This document shows, one piece after another, positions 41,375 to 49,495 of a stretch of 64,000 nt of DNA. Within the stretch, counting starts at the first letter, position 1. Each line of letters opens with the position of its first letter. The notes beneath the pieces are model-generated. The model did no database searches. It saw only the letters and a list, made by a program, of their open reading frames with translations, and was not told the DNA's origin. The DNA lies in the NCBI RefSeq assembly GCF_018449695.1, contig NZ_JAAVUY010000009.1, forward strand, positions 271,660-335,659. The letters run 5' to 3'. The stretch is from Bradyrhizobium sp. dw_411 (GTDB lineage: Bacteria > Pseudomonadota > Alphaproteobacteria > Rhizobiales > Xanthobacteraceae). The translations under genes were made by a program, and so were the position numbers.

Positions 41375-42445
41375 TCACGCGGCGGCGGTATCGTTCTTTA
41401 CGGTCTCGCCTTCGATGTCGGCTTCCGTGATGGTGCGGTTGCGCCCGAGGCGCTTGGCTTCATAGAGGCCGCGGTCGCAGCGCTCGATCATCGCCTCGGC
41501 GGATTCGGCGAGCCGGAATTGCGCGACGCCGATGGAAACCGTGACGCTGGAGATCGCCTGCCCGGTGGTGCGCCTCGTCAGGCGCGCTTCGGAAATGCGC
41601 AGGCGAATGTGTTCGGCAAGTTCGGTGCAGGCCGCGAGATCGAAACCCGGGAGCACACCGATCAGTTCTTCGCCGCCATAGCGCGCCGCAAGCCCGACTT
41701 CGCCGACGATATCCTGCAACACTTTTGCGACCAGCCGGAGCACCTGGTCGCCGACCTGATGACCCCAGGTGTCGTTGAATTTCTTGAAGTGATCGATATC
41801 GATCATCAAAATACTGAGCGACGCGTCCTTTTCCATCGCGGCAATCTGGGCCGAACGGAAGAACTCGTCCATCGAACGCCGGTTGGCGAGCCCTGTCAGC
41901 GCATCGGTGTTCGAGCGTTCTTCGGCGGCTCTCAGCGAGTCGCGAATCCTGTCGAGTTCCTGGGTGGTCTCGATAAAATTGGTCTCCAGCGCCGTGGCCC
42001 GCTCATTGACGCGCGCGAGTTCCGCCACCAATCGCTCGATAATCGGGCGCGGATCGTCGTTGGCGTGAACCTGCGACGTGACCGCGTCGAGCGCCTCGAT
42101 CTGGGTGCGATTATCGGAGATCGCGGTCGCCAGAAATTCTTTCGCGCTGGAGATCACGCCTTGCAGTTGGTCCGGAAAATCACCCGTCGTGTCCGAGCCG
42201 GCATGCGGTTTGACAAAGGTCGCATAGAGTTCGCGATTGACCGAGGCATCGAAGGTGCGCTTGTTGCCGATCAGGATATCGATGGTCTTGCGCAGCGCCG
42301 GCGAGGTGCCCATCGCATAGTCGAACCAGACCGAGAAATTCCCCGGCGTGACCGGCACGAATTGCTGCGACATCGACCGGATCGCCCTGTCGGCAATGGA
42401 CGTTGCATACTCCACATCCATGTCGCCGAAGAGATCGCCGGACAT
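41375..42445 (-). CDS. diguanylate cyclase (GGDEF domain)
   Basis: The 356-residue protein makes c-di-GMP from two GTP. A helical N-terminal sensor-like region (about 1-190, ending in a coiled coil AERSNTDALTGLANR) precedes the GGDEF domain (about 195-345) with the active motif GGEEL. No membrane helix is seen, so it is cytosolic. The position of the inhibitory I-site (RxxD, five residues before GGEEL) reads GEVG, so product inhibition is probably lost. The input signal is not known. Confidence 0.93.
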   Translation of the reverse strand: MSGDLFGDMDVEYATSIADRAIRSMSQQFVPVTPGNFSVWFDYAMGTSPALRKTIDILIGNKRTFDASVNRELYATFVKPHAGSDTTGDFPDQLQGVISSAKEFLATAISDNRTQIEALDAVTSQVHANDDPRPIIERLVAELARVNERATALETNFIETTQELDRIRDSLRAAEERSNTDALTGLANRRSMDEFFRSAQIAAMEKDASLSILMIDIDHFKKFNDTWGHQVGDQVLRLVAKVLQDIVGEVGLAARYGGEELIGVLPGFDLAACTELAEHIRLRISEARLTRRTTGQAISSVTVSIGVAQFRLAESAEAMIERCDRGLYEAKRLGRNRTITEADIEGETVKNDTAAA

Positions 42446-42524
42446 CGTTCTGATTCCAGTATTGCCGCAGGTGTGGGCTCACACTTACGTCACGACAATT
42501 AAGCTAACTTTAATCCAGTACCGC

Positions 42525-43058
42525 CTACGCGCTTCTTACCCCGTCCAAATCGGCATCCTTGAGCCGCTGGAACAACCAGCCGGACAGCGTGTCGTCGCGC
42601 ATGCCGCCTACATACACGTCCGATGTGACAGTGTTTTTCGCGAGCGTCAGACCGACCCCGATCCGGTAGGCAAACCAAAGATATGGATCCGTCAATGCGC
42701 ACAACTTGTGCTGGTCGTGCTCGGGCGGCTGATGATTGCTGGCCTTGCGTACTTCGACCGCGAGCAGATTGTCGGGAACCGCGCGGCGATGCACGACGAT
42801 ATCAGGGTAGATCGACTTACCGAGATGATCGTCGGTCGAGACGATCGAGGCTTTCGGCATCCGCAGCGTGCGTTCGCCGAGGCGGTCGTAATCGCAATCG
42901 ACCTCCCAGCCCGGGAAATGCCGCTCGACATACACCGCCAGCCGGTGCGTCAGCGCGCGCTCGCCGAGATCCTTCTCGAACAAAAAGGATTCATGTGCGT
43001 AGAACTCCCGCAACGCGCTGACGAGTCTGTCCAGTTCGGCCTGCATCTCGATTTGCAT
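42525..43058 (-). CDS. putative PD-(D/E)XK-fold protein
   Basis: A 177-residue cytosolic protein. A helical N-terminal part is followed by a core suggestive of the PD-(D/E)XK nuclease fold: Pro85-Asp86 in YPDIVVH, then NLLAVEVRKAS with Glu102 and Arg104-Lys105 where Glu-x-Lys is usual. The swap may mean a shifted catalytic lysine or a dead enzyme. ATG 43058 is chosen because the longer frame to 43157 reads through a palindromic repeat. It has no methyltransferase or other defence gene beside it. Confidence 0.6.
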   Translation of the reverse strand: MQIEMQAELDRLVSALREFYAHESFLFEKDLGERALTHRLAVYVERHFPGWEVDCDYDRLGERTLRMPKASIVSTDDHLGKSIYPDIVVHRRAVPDNLLAVEVRKASNHQPPEHDQHKLCALTDPYLWFAYRIGVGLTLAKNTVTSDVYVGGMRDDTLSGWLFQRLKDADLDGVRSA

Positions 43059-43070
43059 GCTGTCTCCTCT

Positions 43071-43150
43071 GTCATTCCGGGGCATCGCGCAGCGATGAAC
43101 CCGGAATCTCGAGATTCCGGGTTCGATGCTTCGCATCGCCCCGGAATGAC
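43071..43150. repeat. palindromic repeat (GTCATTCCGGGGC family), copy 1
   Basis: Outer arms GTCATTCCGGGGC / GCCCCGGAATGAC enclose an inner palindrome CCGGAATCTCGAGATTCCGG. The same family occurs at 44854-44984 and 55961-56062. Confidence 0.9.
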
Positions 43151-43183
43151 GGCTCACATTACACGCCTACTCGCCGCCCATCC

Positions 43184-44728
43184 TCACATCCGCACTTCAA
43201 TCAACCTCGGCCCCTGCTCCGCCACCGCTTCGGCCAGCGCCGTGTTGAATTCGTCGGCTGACGTGACCGAGCGGCCGGAAACGCCCATGCCCTTGGCGAG
43301 CGCGACCCAGTCGAGCGTCGGGTTGTCGATCTTGAGCATGTCCATCGCGCGCTGGCCCGGTTCGCCGGCGCCGACGCCGTCGAATTCGCCGCGCAGGATC
43401 TGATAGATCCGGTTGGCGAACACGATGGTCAGCACGTTGAGGCCTTCGCGGGCCTGGGTCCACAGCGATTGCAGCGTGTACATCGCGCTGCCGTCGCCGA
43501 CCATGCAGATCACTTTACGATCGGGACAGGCCACCGCGGCGCCGGTCGAAACCGGCGGCGAAAAGCCGATCGAGCCGCCCATGTTCTGCAGCCAGTCATG
43601 CGGATTGGCGGCGGCGGTCGGCGGAAAGAAGCCGCGCCCTGTCGTGATGGATTCATCGACCATGATGGCGTTTTCCGGGATCGCCATCGCGATCGCCTGC
43701 GCGATCGAGGCGTGGGTCAGGGCGCCGGTCGGTTTTGCCAGTTCGACCAACGCCTGCGGCTTCGCATCCGAAGGCTTGGCGCCGAGTGCGGAAGCCAATG
43801 CTTCCAGCGCCGCGACCGAGTTCTCGCCGCCGGCGGTCATGCGATGCACTTCGCAGCCTTCAGGCTTGAGCATGCTCGGCTTGTTCGGATAGGCAAAGAA
43901 CGCCACGGGATCGTTGGCCTCGACCAGAACGATATGCTTGAAATCCTTCAGGATCGGCAGCGCCAGTTCGATCACATAGGGAATCCGGTCGATCGAAAAC
44001 CGCCCGCGCCCACGCGCCATCTTCGGATTATAGGTCTGGCCCATCACCTTGCAGCCGGTCTTGCCCGCGATTTGCGCGGCCAGCGCCAGCCCCTGCTCGG
44101 TCAGCGCGTTACCGGTCATCAGCAATAATGTCTGCGCGCCGCCCTTGAGCACCTTGGCCGCGTTATCGACGGCCTGCGACGAATAGCTCGCACGCTGCTG
44201 CTCCACCGGGACCTGGGCGATGCCGTCGGCCTCGTTCCAGGCGGTATCGGCCGGCAGGATCAAGGTCGCGATCTGCGGCGGGGCGCTTTTGGCCGCGGCG
44301 ATCGCGGCGGCGCCGTCCCTGGCGACGGATTTGGAATCCGGCGAGGTCCGCACCCAGGCCGACATCGGCCGCGCCAGGCCTTCGATGTCGGAGGTCAGCG
44401 GCGCATTGAATCCGATGTGGTAGACGGCATGCTGGCCGACGATGTTGACGATGCCGGAATTGGCCTTCTTGGCGTTGTGCAGATTGGCAAGGCCATTGGC
44501 AAGACCGGGCCCCAGATGCAGCAGCGTCGAGGCCGGGGTTCCCTTCATGCGGAAATAGCCGTCCGCCGCCCCCGTCACCACGCCCTCGAACAGGCCGAGC
44601 ACGCAGCGCATACCCTCGACCCGGTCCAGCGCGGCGACGAAATGCATCTCGGAAGTGCCGGGATTGGCGAAGCAGACGTCAACCCCGCCCGCAACCAGGG
44701 TCCGCACCAGACTTTCCGCACCGTTCAT
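43184..44728 (-). CDS. ThDP-dependent acetolactate synthase-like enzyme
   Basis: A 514-residue member of the acetolactate synthase/benzoylformate decarboxylase superfamily: N-terminal PYR domain with the catalytic Glu in LGLFEGVVTGAADGY (about 47-61), central domain, and C-terminal PP domain with the ThDP motif GDGSAMYTLQSLW...NR (about 418-446). FAD and branched-chain substrate residues cannot be judged, and no ilvH-type small subunit follows, so true acetolactate synthesis is doubtful; many genomes carry such orphan large-subunit-like enzymes. ATG 44728 starts at the family N-terminus. Confidence 0.85.
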   Translation of the reverse strand: MNGAESLVRTLVAGGVDVCFANPGTSEMHFVAALDRVEGMRCVLGLFEGVVTGAADGYFRMKGTPASTLLHLGPGLANGLANLHNAKKANSGIVNIVGQHAVYHIGFNAPLTSDIEGLARPMSAWVRTSPDSKSVARDGAAAIAAAKSAPPQIATLILPADTAWNEADGIAQVPVEQQRASYSSQAVDNAAKVLKGGAQTLLLMTGNALTEQGLALAAQIAGKTGCKVMGQTYNPKMARGRGRFSIDRIPYVIELALPILKDFKHIVLVEANDPVAFFAYPNKPSMLKPEGCEVHRMTAGGENSVAALEALASALGAKPSDAKPQALVELAKPTGALTHASIAQAIAMAIPENAIMVDESITTGRGFFPPTAAANPHDWLQNMGGSIGFSPPVSTGAAVACPDRKVICMVGDGSAMYTLQSLWTQAREGLNVLTIVFANRIYQILRGEFDGVGAGEPGQRAMDMLKIDNPTLDWVALAKGMGVSGRSVTSADEFNTALAEAVAEQGPRLIEVRM

Positions 44729-44853
44729 TATTCCACTCCCGTTCGCGCGTTTTAACAGAACTCCGCGCAGATCAATCATTCCTAGCGCATTTCGTCAAAG
44801 GGCGCGCCGGCATTGCTGGTATTTGGCTTAATTGGCGGTGTGGGCTAAGGCTC

Positions 44854-44984
44854 CGTCATTCCGGGGCGATGCAACCTGTACCGTCATTCCGGGATGGTCC
44901 GAAGGACCAGACCTCAGGTGTGCAATTGCACACCGGGGAATCTCGAGATTCCGGGCTCGATGCTCCGCATCGCCCCGGAATGAC
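44854..44984. repeat. palindromic repeat (GTCATTCCGGGGC family), copy 2
   Basis: Longer variant with a doubled left arm (CGTCATTCCGGGGC at 44854, CGTCATTCCGGGA at 44882), an inner GTGTGCAATTGCACAC palindrome and TCTCGAGA, ending CGCCCCGGAATGACG. It fills most of the 390-base gap between the ThDP gene and the L,D-transpeptidase gene; the rest shows nothing. Confidence 0.88.
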
Positions 44985-45118
44985 GAATTTCAATTTTTGA
45001 TGACAATATAACTTCGCCAACCGCCGCATCCAAAAATAACCATTCACACGCTCGTTGCTTGCGAAACCGGGCCGGTTATGGCCCTTTTAGGCGCGACAAT
45101 TTTTTGCGGGGCGCGAAA

Positions 45119-45685
45119 ATGATCCGGATTTTGGCTTTCCTCCTGGTAGCGGCGACATGGCTGGCCGGTATTGGCCCCTCCAGCGCCCAGAACAACGACT
45201 TCTTCTTCGGCGGCGGTTCCAATTTCGGCTATAGCGGCTCGGGGCCGATCCAGCGCACCATGGTCAGTTTCGACGGCCGCTACGCCCCCGGCACCATCGT
45301 GATCAACACCGCCGAGCGGCGGCTTTATCTGGTGCAGGGCAATGGCGCGGCGCTGCGCTATGGCATCGGCGTCGGCCGCGACGGCTTCCGCTGGTCCGGC
45401 GTCCATCGCATCACCGCCAAAAGAGAATGGCCGAGCTGGACCCCGCCCTCGCAGATGCGGGCGCGGCGGCCCGATCTGCCGCGCTACATGGAAGGCGGCA
45501 TCAACAACCCGCTCGGCGCCCGCGCGATGTATCTGGGCTCGACGCTCTATCGTATCCACGGCTCCAACGAGCCGGAGACGATCGGCCAGGCGGTATCCTC
45601 GGGCTGCTTCCGCATGACCAATGAAGACGTGCAGGATCTCTATAACCGCGTCTCGGTCGGCACGACGGTGATTGTGAAGAATTAG
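45119..45685 (+). CDS. L,D-transpeptidase (YkuD domain)
   Basis: A 188-residue exported enzyme. Signal peptide 1-23 (ending SSAQ), a short Gly-rich segment, then the YkuD domain (about 55-188) with the catalytic His/Cys motif: HGSNEPETIGQAVSSGCFRM (His about 146, Cys about 162). L,D-transpeptidases make 3-3 cross-links in peptidoglycan or attach lipoproteins or beta-barrels to it, a frequent feature of Rhizobiales. ATG 45119 is placed directly before the leader. Confidence 0.93.
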   Translation: MIRILAFLLVAATWLAGIGPSSAQNNDFFFGGGSNFGYSGSGPIQRTMVSFDGRYAPGTIVINTAERRLYLVQGNGAALRYGIGVGRDGFRWSGVHRITAKREWPSWTPPSQMRARRPDLPRYMEGGINNPLGARAMYLGSTLYRIHGSNEPETIGQAVSSGCFRMTNEDVQDLYNRVSVGTTVIVKN

Positions 45686-45732
45686 GCGCGCGGTTTCGGG
45701 AATTGTGACCCGGCAGAGCCAACAACACACGG

Positions 45733-45856
45733 CCGTCGTCCCTGCGAACGCAGGGACCCATAACCACAGGCTTTAGTTATCGCGCGAAAGCCGTCAAACA
45801 GCGTCCTTCAAAACAACCGCCGCGGCGTATGGGTCCCTGCGTGCGCAGGGACGACG
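45733..45856. repeat. ~120-base palindromic element, copy B
   Basis: Inverted copy of the element at 32373-32494: arms CGTCGTCCCTGCGAACGCAG / CTGCGTGCGCAGGGACGACG, with the inner CCATAACCAC and CCGCGGCGTATGGG segments in the reverse order. It ends one base before a possible start of the next gene. Confidence 0.85.
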
Positions 45857-45877
45857 ATGTTGTTACATTTGCGCATA

Positions 45878-46654
45878 ATGACTCTCGCCCTCGCCGTGAT
45901 CATCTTCGCCAGCGCAGGTCCACCAGCATTCTCCGCCGAAAACCCCGCCATCGCCGCCCGCCAGCGCGCAGAGCAAAAAACCTTCACCGACAGCGAAATC
46001 ATCGACGGATTTTTCAAGACCGCGTTCGGCGCGGAATTCCATCTCGCAGGCCGGGTCGACCGCATCCGGAGATATGATGGGCCGGTGCGGGTGTTCGCAG
46101 CCGGCGCCAACCGTCCGGATCGCAAGGCGCAACTGGCAAAAGTCGTTGCCGATATCGGCCGGCGAATCCAGCATCTCGACATCGCGATGGCCCCGACCAT
46201 CGACGACGCCAGCATCGTCGTCACGCTGGTGCGCGACCGCGATCTCATTCCGACCGTCCGGCGCTTCTACGGCGAAGCGCGCGCCCGCGAGATCAAAAAC
46301 TCACTCGACCCGCAATGCCTCTCTGGATTCCGCAAGAACGAGCGCTCCGAGATCGAGCACTCCGACGTGATCCTCACTGTCGACAAGGGTGACTTTACGT
46401 TCCTCGACTGCACCTATGAGGAACTGCTGCAGTCGCTGGGGCCGATCAACGATACCAATTCGGTGCCCTGGACCATGTTCAACGACCAGGTCTCGATGGG
46501 ATTTTTCGATATCTACGATCAGTATCTGCTCAACATCCTCTACGACCCGCGTGTCAAAGCCGGCATGAATGTCGAGGAAGTAAAGGCAGTATTGCCCGAA
46601 GTGCTCCCCGATGTCCGCGCGTTTGTGCGCAAGGTGAATGGATTGGCGGAGTGA
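45878..46654 (+). CDS. secreted DUF2927 protein
   Basis: A 258-residue exported protein with signal peptide 1-20 and the DUF2927 domain (about 30-250): YDGPVRVF, QHLDIAMAP, SGFRKNERSEIEHSDVIL and a C-terminal CTYEELLQSLGPINDTNSV region. The Cys pair (about 148 and 178) may form a disulfide, and a zinc-peptidase-like reading of the family is unproven. ATG 45857, 21 bases upstream, abuts the repeat and is less likely. Confidence 0.82.
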   Translation: MTLALAVIIFASAGPPAFSAENPAIAARQRAEQKTFTDSEIIDGFFKTAFGAEFHLAGRVDRIRRYDGPVRVFAAGANRPDRKAQLAKVVADIGRRIQHLDIAMAPTIDDASIVVTLVRDRDLIPTVRRFYGEARAREIKNSLDPQCLSGFRKNERSEIEHSDVILTVDKGDFTFLDCTYEELLQSLGPINDTNSVPWTMFNDQVSMGFFDIYDQYLLNILYDPRVKAGMNVEEVKAVLPEVLPDVRAFVRKVNGLAE

Positions 46655-46658
46655 TTTC

Positions 46659-46738
46659 GTAGCCCGGATGAGCGAAGCGACATCCGGGAACAGATTTCAA
46701 CGCCGGCCCCGGATATCGCTTCGCTCATCCGGGCTACA
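46659..46738. repeat. palindromic repeat (GTAGCCCGGATGAGCG family), copy 1
   Basis: Inverted arms GTAGCCCGGATGAGCGAAGC (46659) and GCTTCGCTCATCCGGGCTAC (to 46738) around a loop of about 40 bases. Copy 2 is at 55867-55943. Confidence 0.9.
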
Positions 46739-46750
46739 TTAGCTCAAATC

Positions 46751-46780
46751 GTCATGGCCGGGCTTGTCCCGGCCATGACG
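46751..46780. terminator. perfect palindrome between convergent genes
   Basis: GTCATGGCCGGG / CCCGGCCATGAC with a short CTTGT loop. It lies between the DUF2927 and isovaleryl-CoA dehydrogenase genes and could end transcription from both sides, although no T-run follows; it may just be another repeat family. Confidence 0.45.
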
Positions 46781-46796
46781 ACCAAGGAGCCCGCTC

Positions 46797-47969
46797 CTAC
46801 GCCGACTTCTCGAACAGCTCGCGCCCGATCAGCATGCGGCGGATTTCGCTAGTGCCGGCGCCGATCTCGTAGAGCTTGGCGTCGCGCAACAGGCGCGCGG
46901 TCGGATAGTCGTTGATGTAGCCGTTGCCGCCGAGCAACTGGATTGCATCCAGCGCGCATTGGGTCGCTTTTTCGGACGCGTACAAAATGGCACCGGCCGC
47001 ATCCTCGCGCGTGGTCTCGCCGCGGTCGCAGGCTTTCGCCACCGCATACACATAGGCCCGTGACGCGTTCATCGTGGTGTACATGTCGGCGATCTTGCCC
47101 TGCACCAGTTGGAAAGTCCCGATCGGCTGGCCGAACTGCTTGCGCTCATGCACATAGGGCAGCACCACATCGAGACAGGCCTGCATGATCCCGAGCGGGC
47201 CTGCGGCGAGCACCGAACGCTCATAGTCGAGACCGGACATCAGCACGTTGACGCCGCGGCCAACTTCGCCGAGCACGTTTTCCGCCGGCACTTCGCAATC
47301 CTCGAACACCAGTTCGGCCGTGTCGGAGCCGCGCATGCCCATCTTGTCGAGCTTCTGCGCGGTGGAAAATCCCTTCATGCCCTTTTCGATGATGAAGGCC
47401 GTGATGCCGCGCGGCCCCGCGGCGGGATCGGTCTTGGCATAGACAACCAATGTTTCCGCGATCGGACCATTGGTGATCCACATCTTGTTGCCGTTAAGGA
47501 TGTAACGATCGCCCTTTTTCTCGGCGCGGGTCGACATCGACACCACGTCGGAACCGGAGCCGGGCTCGGACATCGCCAGCGCGCCGACATGCTCGCCGGA
47601 AATCAGCTTGGGCAGGTATTTGCGCTTCTGTGCATCGTTGCCGTTACGTCGGAGCTGATTGATGCAAAGATTCGAGTGCGCGCCGTAGGACAGACCGACC
47701 GCGGCCGACGCACGCGAGATTTCCTCCATCGCGATGCAATGCTCGAGATAGCCGAGCCCCGAGCCGCCATATTCTTCCTCGACCGTAATCCCATGGAGAC
47801 CAAGCGCGCCGATTTTCGGCCACAGATCGCGCGGAAACTGGTTGCTCTTGTCGATTTCTGCGGCGCGCGGCGCGATCTCGTGGCTCGAGAAATCATGCAC
47901 GGTCTCGCGGATCGCATCCGCGGTCTCGCCGAGATCGAAATTGAACATCCGATGCGCGTTGGGAATCAT
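46797..47969 (-). CDS. ivd: isovaleryl-CoA dehydrogenase
   Basis: The 390-residue FAD enzyme oxidises isovaleryl-CoA to 3-methylcrotonyl-CoA in leucine breakdown. Seen features are the ALAMSEPGSGSDVVSM and NGNKMWITNG segments that contact FAD and substrate, and the catalytic Glu in SGLDYERSVLAAGPLG, which in isovaleryl-CoA dehydrogenases sits in this helix rather than near the C-terminus. The end YEIGAGTSEIRRMLIGREL is standard. ATG 47969 has GGAGG ten bases upstream. Partner genes (methylcrotonyl-CoA carboxylase) are not in the window. It diverges from the P450 pair. Confidence 0.92.
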   Translation of the reverse strand: MIPNAHRMFNFDLGETADAIRETVHDFSSHEIAPRAAEIDKSNQFPRDLWPKIGALGLHGITVEEEYGGSGLGYLEHCIAMEEISRASAAVGLSYGAHSNLCINQLRRNGNDAQKRKYLPKLISGEHVGALAMSEPGSGSDVVSMSTRAEKKGDRYILNGNKMWITNGPIAETLVVYAKTDPAAGPRGITAFIIEKGMKGFSTAQKLDKMGMRGSDTAELVFEDCEVPAENVLGEVGRGVNVLMSGLDYERSVLAAGPLGIMQACLDVVLPYVHERKQFGQPIGTFQLVQGKIADMYTTMNASRAYVYAVAKACDRGETTREDAAGAILYASEKATQCALDAIQLLGGNGYINDYPTARLLRDAKLYEIGAGTSEIRRMLIGRELFEKSA

Positions 47970-48206
47970 GGTCTGGCGGCCTCCGTAATAGTGCGCGCTC
48001 GTCGCGCTTATAGGCTTATTCGTTGAAACCAAGCTTGTCACGGGCCGGAACGGCTGAGAAGGGCCATCCGCCGGGTGGCTGTAGCCGGGTCTGGCATGCC
48101 AGCCTATGGGAAAACTCTCCCTTGCCCCGACGCACGCAACGGGATGTAATTAAGACAATACGACCTGCGGAACCAACCGTGGACAGCGCCACCAGGGAGG
48201 CCGCCG

Positions 48207-49478
48207 ATGCACGGGACTGTCGATCACGCCGGAGATCGAGAGCAACAGGATGCGCGCGAGCGCGCGTATGCGCTTCCGCTCGATCAATTCGATCCCGGCA
48301 ATCCCGAGCTGTTTCGTTCCGATACGTTCTGGCCGTATTTCGACCGGCTGCGCCGCGAAGATCCGGTGCATTACTGCAGGGACAGCATGTTCGGGCCGTA
48401 TTGGTCTGTTACCAAATACAACGACATCATGGAGATCGAGACCAATCACGCGGTGTTCTCGTCGGCCGCGACGCTCGGCGGCATCACGATCCGCGATATC
48501 CCCTCCGATCTGCGCCGCGAAAGTTTCATTGCGATGGATCAGCCGCGCCACAGCGCGCAGCGCAAGACCGTGGCGCCGATGTTCACGCCGACGCATCTGG
48601 ATCAGCTCGCAATCAATATCCGCCAGCGCTCGGCCGAATGCCTCGACAATCTGCCCAAGAACGAAATATTCGACTGGGTCGATCAGGTCTCGATCGAACT
48701 GACCACGCAGATGCTCGCGGTGCTGTTCGATTTTCCCTGGGAAGACCGCCGCAAGCTGACGCGCTGGTCCGACATCGCCACCACGCTTCCCGGCCCCGAC
48801 GGCCTGGTCCCGACCGAAGAAGCGCGGCAGGCCGAGTTGATGGAATGCGCGATCTATTTCACCCGGCTCTGGAACGAGCGCATCAAGCAGCCGCCGAAGA
48901 GCGATCTGCTGTCGATGATGGCGCACAGCGACGCCACGCGCGATATGGACCCGAGAAATTTCCTCGGCAATCTTGTTCTGTTGATCGTCGGCGGCAACGA
49001 CACCACGCGCAATACCCTGTCGGGCAGTCTCTATGCGCTCAGCAAAAATCCCGGCCAGTACCAAAGGCTGCGCGATAATCCCGCTCTGATTGACAGCTTC
49101 GTGCCCGAAGTGATTCGCTGGCAGACGCCGCTGGCGCATATGAGACGCACCGCGCTTGAAGACATCAAATTCCGCGGCAAGGAATTCAAGAAGGGCGACA
49201 AGATCGTGATGTGGTACGTTTCGGGCAACCGCGACGAGGAAATCATCGATCGCCCCTATGAATTCATCATCGACCGGGCGCGGCCTCGCACGCATTTGTC
49301 GTTCGGCTTCGGCATTCACCGCTGTGTCGGCATCCGGCTGGCGGAACTGCAATTGAAGATCATCTGGGAAGAAATCTTAAAACGTTTCGACAATATTGAA
49401 GTGGTCGGTGAACCCCGGCGGGTATATTCGAGTTTCGTCAAAGGCTATGAGACGCTGCCGGTTCGCATCGCCGGCTGA
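48207..49478 (+). CDS. cytochrome P450, CYP153-like (first of tandem pair)
   Basis: A 423-residue soluble bacterial P450. The I-helix oxygen motif is GGNDTTRN (about 263-270), the K-helix EVIRW (about 304), and the heme-binding loop FGFGIHRCVG with the proximal Cys about residue 375. The combination GGNDTTRN, VMWYVSGNRDEE and HLSFGFGIHRCVG resembles CYP153, a family that hydroxylates alkanes, fatty acids or similar chains at the terminal carbon. GGGAGG before ATG 48207 fixes the start. Redox partners (ferredoxin, reductase) are not nearby. It is 17 bases upstream of a close paralogue. Confidence 0.85.
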   Translation: MHGTVDHAGDREQQDARERAYALPLDQFDPGNPELFRSDTFWPYFDRLRREDPVHYCRDSMFGPYWSVTKYNDIMEIETNHAVFSSAATLGGITIRDIPSDLRRESFIAMDQPRHSAQRKTVAPMFTPTHLDQLAINIRQRSAECLDNLPKNEIFDWVDQVSIELTTQMLAVLFDFPWEDRRKLTRWSDIATTLPGPDGLVPTEEARQAELMECAIYFTRLWNERIKQPPKSDLLSMMAHSDATRDMDPRNFLGNLVLLIVGGNDTTRNTLSGSLYALSKNPGQYQRLRDNPALIDSFVPEVIRWQTPLAHMRRTALEDIKFRGKEFKKGDKIVMWYVSGNRDEEIIDRPYEFIIDRARPRTHLSFGFGIHRCVGIRLAELQLKIIWEEILKRFDNIEVVGEPRRVYSSFVKGYETLPVRIAG

Positions 49479-49495
49479 GACGGGATTGGTCCATC

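Noticed and set aside
43059..43157. N-terminal extension of the nuclease-like gene
   Set aside because: The extra codons are the translation of the GTCATTCCGGGGC repeat.
43184..44728. Calling this gene ilvB (true acetolactate synthase)
   Set aside because: No regulatory subunit gene follows and the protein lacks clear hallmarks of the biosynthetic enzyme; only the ThDP superfamily is safe.
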